DNA of 64,000 nucleotides, taken from the NCBI GenBank assembly GCA_003117195.1, contig BDSI01000027.1, positions 990,001-1,054,000 on the forward strand, given 5' to 3'. Origin of the DNA: Eudorina sp. 2006-703-Eu-15 (lineage: Eukaryota > Chlorophyta > Chlorophyceae > Chlamydomonadales > Volvocaceae). The position numbers were made by a program, and so were the translations under genes. Positions 56,101-64,000 of this stretch are shown in pieces (the stretch's first letter is position 1; every line of letters begins with the position of its first letter). A model generated the notes under the pieces. That model did not search any database. It was not told the origin of the DNA and saw only the letters and a list, made by a program, of their open reading frames with translations.

Positions 56101-58713
56101 CCGCTCATCGGCCTCCCTGGCACGCTCCTGGTCCTGCATTGATGCGTTCTCCATCCGCGCGGCATGGCGCGCCTCCTCCTGGGCCCGGTCCCGTTCCTGT
56201 GCAAGCAACTGCTCTAAGCGCGATGCATTAGCTTCCGCTTGTGCAGCAAGTGTCCGCACTTCCTCTGCCCGTGCGCGAGCTTCCTGCTCTGCTTGCTCAG
56301 CTCGAACGGTTCGTCGTTCGGCTGTCAAAGCTTCCTCCTGGGCTTCCTGTAACGCCTGCTCCATGCACGCGACCTGGCGCTCAGCCTCAACTGCTTTCTG
56401 TCGGTCCTGATGTGCGATTTGTTCCGCTCGCACTGCCCGCTTCTCCATCTCAGTGGCATGGTTGCGGGCCTCGTCCGCGGCCTGCTCTGCACGTACCATG
56501 CGACGTTCCATATCCGCAATAACCTCGTCGCGAGATTGCTCCGCCCGTGCCAGCCGGCGCTCGCTCTCCGATAGCCGCGCCAGTGCATCCTGTTGAGCCT
56601 GCTCGGCGCGTCCTGCACGCCGCTCAGCCTCCACAGCACGCGCCTCGGCTGATTCCAATGACTGCGCCGCCCGACTCGCACGACGCTCGGCGTCTTCCAA
56701 GCGAGCCAGGGCTTCTTCATGGGCCTGTTCTGCCCGGACTAGACGTCGCTCCGCGTCTTCTTGTGCCTGACCCATACGCACTGCACGACGTTCAGCTTCC
56801 AAGGTCAGCTGTCGCGCCTCTTCTGCGGCCTGCTCCGCCCGGGCTGCACGTCGTTCAGCTGCATCCGCTCTGGATTTCTCCTCCTCGACGGCGTCTCCAA
56901 CAAGCGACGCACGCCGGTCGGCTGCAACAGCAAGTGCCCGTGCTTGTTCCGCCTCGTCCTCGACGCGGGCTGCCCGCCGCTCTGCGGCCAATGACCGTTC
57001 CCGCTCTTGTGCAAGCAACTGCTCGGCGCGTGCGGCACGCCGATCTGCCTCAGCCACCCGGGCTGCTTCCGCTTCCAACAGCTGCTCAGCGCGGGCCACC
57101 TGTCTCTCAAGCTCGAGCGCCTGCTCCTGCAGCTCTTCCAGCAAGTGTTCTGCTCGCGCTGCTCGCCGCTCCGCGTCCAACGCCCTCTCGTGGTCCTCTT
57201 TAGCTGCTGCCTCCGCCCGAGCAGCACGCTGGCAGGCGTCGACAGCTCGAGCCTGCTCCTGAGAAGCAACCTGCTCGGCCCGAGCTGCCCGACGTTCTGC
57301 GTTTTGCACCCTCTCGTTGGCTGCGTCAAGGGCCTGTCCTGCGCGAGCTGAGGCACGCTCTGCATCCTGTGCGCGTGCACTCGCTGCACGCTGCTCCACC
57401 TCACCCAGCCTTTGTTCAGTGTCCCGGAGAAGCTGCTGCAGGTGCTCGCAGCGCTCTTCAGCTTCCTGTGCACGGCGCTGCATGCCTTCGGCCTCATTCC
57501 GCAAATCCTCTACAGTCCGCCGTGAGCGTGCCAGCTCCCTCAATGAAGCTGCAGCCGCATCCGATACCTGCCCCCAGAAAAGCACGTGCACATGCGAGGG
57601 TAGCATGAAAACGAAGGGCGCCACGGCATGATAGACATTTTTGGCGAGGGTACGCATCCCGAAATAACCTACCTCGCCAGCACTTTCCACAAGATTTTTC
57701 AGCCGCGCATTTTCGGTCTCCATCTCCTGAATTACTTTTGCGTCGGTCTCCTGTTTCGCCCGTGCGTACTTGAGCTGCGCCGACAGCTCCTCGACATGCT
57801 GCCGCAGGGTTGTCATGCCCACCGGGGTTGTTCCGGGAGGCTCCGCTGGCAGCAATCTGTGTCCCGTACGCACGCCGCTGGTTGCTGACGAAGTAGCGCT
57901 GCAGAGGCCCAAAAAATGAAGAGGGTGTATTGCTTGCCCCAAAGCATTTACAGCAGCAAGCCCGAGCAATATCAGCAAAACCTGCGCATGGATCAACTCA
58001 AACGAGTCCATGCTGCACACTGATCAACTCATACAAGTCCATGCCCTTTGGGGCCATAGCAGGACACTGGATACATTCGAATACCTGCGCTGGCTTGCAT
58101 GACTTCCACCCTGGCGAATACGTTCCAGCAGCGCCCCTGCCGCTGCGGTGACGGACACGCTTCCAGGTGGACGAAGCCGTGTGCGAGAGCTAGTCCTTCG
58201 CCGCCTGGTACGCTCCCCTGGTGACTCGATGTCCCCGCCGGAGGCAGTAGGTGACGAAGAAACGGTGTCAGCAACAGCCCCTGCCGCTACGTTACGCCGC
58301 GTTGCATCCGCCTGCGTTATTCATAGCAAAGCATGAAAACTGCAGGTTCCGCTGGGCTTTCGGGTAAGAAGGGGTCATACACAAGAGTACACACCTGACG
58401 TGCAGCAGGGCCGCTGGAGCTTGGAGGCTGTTGCGCCTCCATCATGGCTGCTGTCATCTTTGCCAGCATGTGCACCTCATTTGATGCCGCTGTAAAATCT
58501 CGCAACTGAGGCGGCCAAGAGCACAGCCCAAGGGGTCTGGTCAGCAACTTGGCTTCAGCGTATCTCAAGGGTGTTGGCCTACTCTCCATGCGGCAAATTA
58601 TGCACAACAAACTATCAAAATCGACAGCGCTTCGTCACAGTGCAACCACTTACAGTAGGAGAGCTGCCATCGCTCTCATCTTCGCCAGCTGCTGAGCCCG
58701 TCAAATCAGACAT
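47125..58713 (-). CDS. Giant coiled-coil protein with Ser/Pro/Ala-rich tail, paralogue B
   Basis: Exon 1 (58654-58713) encodes MSDLTGSAAGEDESDGSSPT and ends in GTAAGT. Exon 2 (about 58397-58510) continues in phase with LRDFTAASNEVHMLAKM. Exon 3 (about 58090-58321) is Arg/Ser-rich, and the next (about 57673-57897) starts the coiled coil. A very long exon (55294-57570) encodes about 17 repeats of a 21-residue heptad unit (consensus ERRAARAEQAxEEARxxxxEA). The TAG at 55294 lies in a good GTAGGG donor whose phase fits the acceptor at 55052, so I read on through exons at about 54615-55051, 54295-54520, 53972-54200, then 53.8 to 52 kb. Two extra exons at 50681-51730 and the disordered exons down to 47125 complete it, ending KRLAAMDDALRAIGAL. 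No catalytic domain or transmembrane segment is visible. Alternatively there are two genes, with a break at 55294; no TGTAA is found in that gap. Confidence 0.72.
55294..57570 (-). repeat. Coding array of 21-residue (63-bp) heptad repeats
   Basis: Between about 56150 and 57500 the frame repeats a 21-residue unit beginning ERRAxRAEQ, made of three heptads. A few units are 14 or 18 residues. Alternating Ala/Leu core positions and Arg/Glu surface positions predict a long continuous coiled coil. The last part of the exon (55294-55900) is Pro/Ser/Arg-rich instead. Confidence 0.8.
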
Positions 58714-59212
58714 TTGGGCAACGTGCACGAGGCTACGTTTAATGCAGTATTAGGTTACATTCATTTTTAGCTGAGTCTTGTACCAAAACATGCAAAAGTG
58801 GTCACGGTCAACAACGAGCGACTTGAACGCGTATGAAGTGCAGGCGTAGAGGTCCTAATAAAGTCCGATTCAAGATTTGCTTACTCGACGTTTGCGTGAC
58901 TTTCCTGAACCAGCGAGGTGGAACTGGAATCAGAAAATAAAAGTGTACGGCATCATAAACAACGGCCGTCACCGCTCGACTGTAAGCAAGCAGTTTTGGC
59001 AGTAGGAGTTGAATTGCCACGCTATCGAGGCTGCCTGGATTGCAATCTCCTTAGGCGAGGCGCGCACTTTGGGAGCTCAGTACAGAAACAGCTTTAACTT
59101 ATTGTTTTCCATTCGGCGGGTGTGACAAATAATTTTGTTCCGGTATACCCGCTGAATCAGAACTACTTGATGGTCAGGTGACGTATTTATCATCATACAC
59201 GGAATTGAGGCG
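58714..59212. promoter_or_regulatory. Divergent intergenic region between coiled-coil gene B and metaxin
   Basis: About 500 bases separate the inferred start codons of coiled-coil gene B (minus, 58713) and metaxin (plus, 59213). Both promoters should lie here. I see no clear TATA box or repeated motif, and no convincing coding sequence. Confidence 0.4.
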
Positions 59213-62200
59213 ATGAGCGGCCAGCAAGTCTGCATATTGTACAAATGGCCGGATTGTTGGGGATTACCCTCGCTCTCGCCGGCATGCATACAGGCGGAGG
59301 TAAACTCGGGACGAGGGTCCAGCACGCCAGCAGTCTTCATGACCTTATGGACGGTAATCGATTTTGATGTAACTCGCAGGCATATTTGCGCCTCAGTGGC
59401 ACAGACTTTGCGGTGGAGGTCTGCAGTACAAGCAGCTCCTCGCCGACAGGTAGGCGTCGGCGTGTGCTTTCAGTGCGTCGTGCACAATCGGCAGCGTGGC
59501 TAGAAGGTTGATGGTGAATGCAGGGCAATTACCGGCAGTTGAGCGGGGAACGTACATATCTCCCGCTGCTGCGGACGAGTTCACGTCTGCAGCTGCGGTG
59601 ATCGCGTATGCTAAGAAGTACGTTTCGGATCTGGACGCACACCTGTCTCTCTCGCAGCGTGCAGACCAGCTGGCCTTTTCGACGCTGATAGAGAGCAGGT
59701 ATGTGTGTGATTGTGTATATCTCATAAGTGCCGTACAGTTCCATGGCGGACCTTACCGCAGTGTGGTACACACGCACGCGGGCCCAACAGCAGCTAGCCG
59801 ACGAACTCAGCAAGTACGAGGACCCAACGCACTGGAAGCTGAACCTGGCCGTGTACACATCATTGCGTGGAGGGGCGCAAACCGTGCCTGGACGTGGGCC
59901 CGGGCTGTCGAGTGCTGCCGTGCGGGATGCTGGATCAGACAGTCCAGTGTGGGCTTGGATGGCGTCAATCATCAACCGAGGGCTTGAATGTTGTCTAGGA
60001 GTTCCCATCCACTGGTCAGAACCATCCTGCTCTATCGCTGCATCAGAATCCTTGCAAATTCACAGCCATTCTTTTCCGTCTGCGAATGCTGGATCTTCGC
60101 TGCACGGCCTCCCAGGCTCAATGTCGCTACTAACTTCAGTTTGTGGTGCGAGAGCCGCGGCTTCAATGAGTTGAAGAAGGTGCGTAACGTAATGATGATC
60201 TGGGCACGGTTTGTGGTAGGTCTGGCACCCGTTGTTCCTGAGACACCTTAGGGTTGGATTGTGATGCAAATGGATGCGTACTGGCGCGGCACGCGTACGA
60301 CCTACGGATGTCCTATCCAGTGACCCACAACCTTGCTGCCCAGGCCGCCTACAGCGCCAAGCTGCCCTTCCCATTGAACCAATTGGTTCCCTGGAGTAAA
60401 CAACGGGAGGTGCGGAGGCGGCTGGCCCACGTAGACCCGGAGCAGGTGAGTGTAGGGCCAGACGGCTCATGTGCGGGTTGCGTGCCGCCATTCACACCAT
60501 ATGGGGCTCGGTTCACAGCAGTCTGGGCCGCACATTCCCTGCTGTGGTGTTGCAGTCTGGTGTATGGCACTTGACTGCAAGACCAGATTTATGTGGCTGG
60601 GTGGTAATTGAAAGGAGAAAAAACACGGCTGGGTGTTAATTGAAAAAAAAACAGAAACGAAACTGGCTGGGTGTGTATGGGGCTGCCCTGGGTATCCCTG
60701 CAGGTGTACCCCGCCGCCCTGGAGGTGCTCGACGCGGTGGCGGACCGTTTGCGCTCCACGGGAGGACCGTACTTCTTTGGGGCGCAGCCTACCAGCATGG
60801 ATGCGCTGCTGCTGGGTCACCTGCTGTTCTATCGACTGTCGCCTGCGGCGGCGCCGATACTACAGGACAAAGTGCGGATGGGCACAAGGGCTGAAAGGAA
60901 TGGCTTAGTTTGGATGCCAGACAATCAGGGTGCTGGCGCGGACGACTGAATTCCTAGCAACCGTCATGTGACTGTCGCATGCATCCGGAATCACAATGCA
61001 CGAGCGCCAACCCGTGTCACTGGCCCGTACTGCACCTGGTGATCGTGCAGGCGCGCGCATGTAGTTGGCGCGCCGCTTAGTTGTTGCTGGCCGCCGCGAC
61101 GGCCCCGATGGATGTATTGTATGTGGTTGGCAACGCTGACTCCAGTGTGTGGGAAATCGTGAGGATGCTGGCTTGCAAGTCGGTCACTGTACCTGGCTTC
61201 CGCTGTCGTTTTCTTGATCCGCAGATCCAGTCCCAGCGAGTGCTCGGCGAGTACATCGACCGCCTTGTGGCGCAGAACTTCGCGGTGCCGGCGACGCCGG
61301 CTGCTTCGCTCGAGTCGAGCAGCGGCGGAACACCCAGTTGGTCGGACGCGGCCAAGGTACGGGTTTGTACGGACGCGACGTATGGTTTGAACTTCCGAGC
61401 GTTCAAACCTGATAAGAGCAGACCAACTGAAGTACCTTTTCAATGCCCCGCGTTGCGTTTCGGGGGGTTATGCGCTCTGGGAAGTTGGGAGAGATGTGTG
61501 GGCGGGGATGCTTGTTTTGGGTCGGGGCAGTGCCAGTGTGTCCGCAAATTGCAACCTGATCTGAGACAAGATTCCTGTCAACTTATGTGTAGGGGCAGAA
61601 AAAGGCGCCGCCGCCTGCGGTTGAGCCCAGCCCTGCTGAGCTTCAGTTCCGGCGGCACAGCTACTACTGGCTGCTTGGGGCTGGGGCGGCCATTGTCAGC
61701 TACATCCTGCTGAGCGGGCGATACATTCAGGTAGGGTGTTCGCAATTAGGGAGCGGACCGACGGGCCTCAGCTTGGGGAGGCCCTACGAGAGCAACCAGT
61801 CTGCTGGAAAATGTGCTTGCTCATCATTGCCCAGTTATCATCAGTTTTGTGACGGTCGTGGCTAGGTCTCCATTCACACAATGCACATCAGTGCCATGCA
61901 CACTGGGCGGGTGCGTCAACACGGGCGGTGGTGCCTGGCGGCCGCCGTCGCTTGTGAAAGAAAAGTGGTGGTTGACTTCACGAAGACATGAGAACGGCAT
62001 CATGCGACCGGGCAACGAGGGAGGTTGACGGCACGCGGTGTCCGGCCCTATCCAATAGGTCGGATGCTCCCCTTTTCCCTGGGTCGTGCCGCCCATACGA
62101 CGGCGTTGCTTCTCTCATGGAGCGTGTTCGGACCTGGGGTGCCGTCGCGTGGGGACGTGGTGCGGATGACTTGCTTGCCTAATGCTTGCCTATTGATTCT

Positions 62201-62320
62201 TTCATGTGCTATGCGTTTCTGCTATAGTTCGCGACGATAACGGATCAAGCTGGAGAGGATGACGACGACGATGATCAGGAGGAGGATCACGACGAGGGGG
62301 AGGACGGCGGCGAGCAATAG
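59213..62320 (+). CDS. MTX: Metaxin, mitochondrial outer-membrane import/sorting component
   Basis: Exons: 59213-59299, 59380-59449, 59524-59698, 60116-about 60179, about 60256-60445, 60704-60871, 61225-61356, 61599-61730 and 62228-62320. All joins are in phase except that the fourth/fifth exon border is unresolved. The N-terminus has the metaxin thioredoxin-like signature YKWPDCWGLPSLSPAC then AYLRLSGTDFAVEVCS. The C-terminal GST-like part has AYSAKLPFPLNQLVPWSKQ and GGPYFFGAQPTSMDALLLGH. A hydrophobic segment (YYWLLGAGAAIVSYILLSG) near the end should anchor it in the outer membrane, followed by a tail of mostly Asp/Glu, as in plant metaxin. Metaxins work with SAM/TOB in beta-barrel protein insertion. 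The start ATG at 59213 begins the conserved domain directly. TGTAA lies about 150 bases after the stop. Confidence 0.87.
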
Positions 62321-62714
62321 GTCGATGAGAAGAAGAGAAGTCAAAGAGCCTGGGGATGGCCGAGGCGGGAGAGCGCACTGCTCGTCTCGCCGTGCGTACT
62401 GTCATTGGGTCGACGTCATTGGATCCTGATCCGGAGGCGAACATTTTTGGGTGATTTCGGCATCCCCTGTAAAAAGGAGCCACGTTTGTCCCCCAATGTT
62501 TCTTGCGAGCAATTGTGGAAATCTTGGGACAAACCGTAGAGAGTAGACATTTCAGGCGTGCCCGAGGACACTAGAAAAGGTTGGGCGTTCGCCGGCTAGG
62601 CCGACGTTTGCTCTATGCCAAGTTAGTCACATTCACTCGGACGGTGTATGTGAAGACAGCAGCAGCGCCTAACACAACGGACCGTGACGCGCGTCCTGGC
62701 TTGATTGCTCCGAG
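62321..62714. other. Spacer between metaxin and the LEA-like gene
   Basis: It holds the metaxin 3' UTR with TGTAA at 62468-62472 and, further right, the presumed promoter of the next tandem gene. No coding sequence is supported. Confidence 0.4.
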
Positions 62715-64000
62715 ATGAGCACATCCGCTCATGGAGCCGGGGACAGGGGCCGAACTGAGGGTCCTGAGTCTGCGATGTTTGCCAAAGACGCTGCGCATCG
62801 GATCGTCCAGCGCACCGTGGACGCTCAGGGGCGCACCCGTGTGGATAGTGCAGAACCGAGGGTCTCTGGGAAAGGTAAGCGGGCTGTGCATCGCGCTTGG
62901 GCGCCAAGGGTGCCCCTAGCGCGCTCCTGCAGGCACATCAGCTGATGGTTTAGGGAATGACAAGTTTGTGAGTGCGGCGTCACATAAGTCCTGCGCAGCT
63001 TGCGTTCCAAGCGTGGCGGCATTGATGTGCTAGGTCTCAGCTATCTTGGCGAAGGATATTGAGGAATATGAACAAATGCAGAACTTCTGGTGAATGACTG
63101 CCGCAGCGGGATCATTGTCGAAGATGTGACCAAAATCACCTGTGAGCTCTTGCGTATAACATTCTCTTACATGCGCGTTGACCTTGCGGTGCAGATGAAA
63201 CCGTTTTGCAGTTGGGCGGCACACGCGAAGTGGGCATCGCTTCCAAGGGCCCCCAGGTAGAAGCGCCGGCCGGTCCCATGGGTCACACGACACAAACCCA
63301 GCAGCCGCAGCAGCAACAACATCCGCCGAAGCAGCAGCCGCAGCACGGACGGGAGTCGCGGGCGCAGCGGGAGCGGCACCCCACAGGTGCTGCGCCCGAA
63401 GTTACCGCGGACCAGCCACAAGGACAGGGTGTTGGTCGCGGTGAGGTCGGAGGCGCAGCGGCCGTGGAACGCGCGGGCAATGCAGCGACCGGCACGGCAT
63501 CGCGGCCCGCTCAAGAGCTAAAGGACGCCACTGGCAGCACGGCCCGTAATGCGGCCGCGGCTGGCACGGCGGCCGCCAAGTCAGCCGGGCAGACGGCTGT
63601 TGGCGCTTCACGCGAGGGCGCAGAGGCGGCCATGGAGGGAGGCGCGGCAGCTGCAGGTGTGGGCGCTCGTGCGGCGGAGCAGGCCGGTCGAGGCGCAGCC
63701 GGCGCCACGTCGGCAGCGGTCAAAGGCGCGCAGGCCTTGGCGAAGCCGGCCGCCGGCGCGGCTGAGGGCGCGGGGAAGGGTGCAGTCGGCGTCGGGCGGG
63801 CTGCCGCAGCCGCTGCCGAGGCGGCGGGCGAGCGCGGCGTAGCTATGGCCAAGGGCGGGGCCCAGGCTGGGGTCGGAGCCGCGGCCAGTGGTGCCGGCGC
63901 CGCGGCCAAGAGTGCCGGCGCCGCCGCTAAGATGGTGACGCAGGGCGCGGGCAAGGCCGTGGAGATGGCCAAGGCAGCCCCCGGCGCGGCGGTCAGCGGC
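62715..64000 (+). CDS. Ala/Gly-rich LEA-like protein (partial, runs off the right edge)
   Basis: Exon 1 (62715-62874) encodes MSTSAHGAGDRGRTEG to RVSGK and ends in a GTAAGC donor. Exon 2 starts at 63195 after GTGCAG and joins in phase (Lys-Asp-Glu-Thr-Val-Leu). It remains open to the end of the window. After a Gln/Pro-rich stretch (QTQQPQQQQHPPKQQPQ) the protein becomes a long Ala/Gly/Lys/Glu series such as GTAAAKSAGQTAVGASREGA and GAGAAAKSAGAAAKMVTQGA. This resembles group 3/LEA_4 desiccation-type proteins with about 11-residue periodicity and predicts amphipathic helix. There is no signal peptide or membrane segment. A structural or low-complexity protein of another kind cannot be excluded, because composition drives the likeness. 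The start is the first ATG in frame before exon 1. Confidence 0.6.

Noticed and set aside
56547..57203. 218-codon plus-strand ORF rich in Pro, Arg and Ala
   Set aside because: It lies opposite the 21-residue heptad repeats; the repetitive GC-rich coding strand keeps the opposite frame open.
59739..59850. Additional metaxin exon
   Set aside because: The entry phase fits, but no donor exits in the phase needed by the next conserved exon (60116), and the family has no such segment.
63511..63972. 153-codon minus-strand Ala/Pro-rich ORF at the right end
   Set aside because: The plus frame continues in phase from an upstream exon with an ATG and a GTAAGC donor; the minus frame is its shadow.

Overview
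The window looks like nuclear DNA of a volvocine green alga, closer to Volvox than to Chlamydomonas by its moderate GC content. This is inferred from many short GC-biased exons split by introns of about 80 to 400 bases, GTGAGT/GTAAGT-type donors, TGTAA polyadenylation motifs just downstream of several stops, and gene content shared by green algae. No bacterial operon structure is present. Gene models were built by hand by joining exons with compatible phase and family similarity, so exon borders are firm for some genes (calmodulin, NDUFS6, most of metaxin) and approximate for others.

Layout. 1-154: 3' end of an unidentified + strand gene. 457-1497 (-): NDUFS6-type complex I subunit. 1645-4152 (+): chaperonin-like BBS6/MKKS homologue, divergent from NDUFS6 across 147 bp. 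4593-5991 (-): calmodulin with two micro-exons. 5992-7921: no convincing gene. 7922 to about 32834 (-): a very large gene, best read as one unit: degenerate EF-hand, EML-type WD40 propeller, twenty PLAT/LH2 domains and a WW-like tail. Its introns hold two copies of a tRNA-derived SINE-like repeat and some small tandem repeats. About 33202-33871 (+): possible small gene. 34784-37179 (-): WDR89-like WD40 protein. 37616-38347 (-): uncertain ORF with unusual codon use. 40303 to about 45403 (-) and 47125-58713 (-): two tandem paralogous coiled-coil genes, the first shorter at its 5' end. 59213-62320 (+): metaxin, with a C-terminal membrane segment and acidic tail. 62715 to beyond the right edge (+): Ala/Gly-rich LEA-like protein.

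Several products have cilium, basal body or microtubule links in their families: calmodulin, BBS6, EML, and PLAT-array proteins of the LOXHD1 type. The coiled-coil pair could belong to the same world but has no identifiable domain. NDUFS6 and metaxin are mitochondrial. The strongest candidate for something undescribed is the EF-hand/EML/20xPLAT/WW-like gene. Its PLAT array appears to have grown by duplication of a two-domain block, and it has a possible alternative ending at the EML-PLAT junction.
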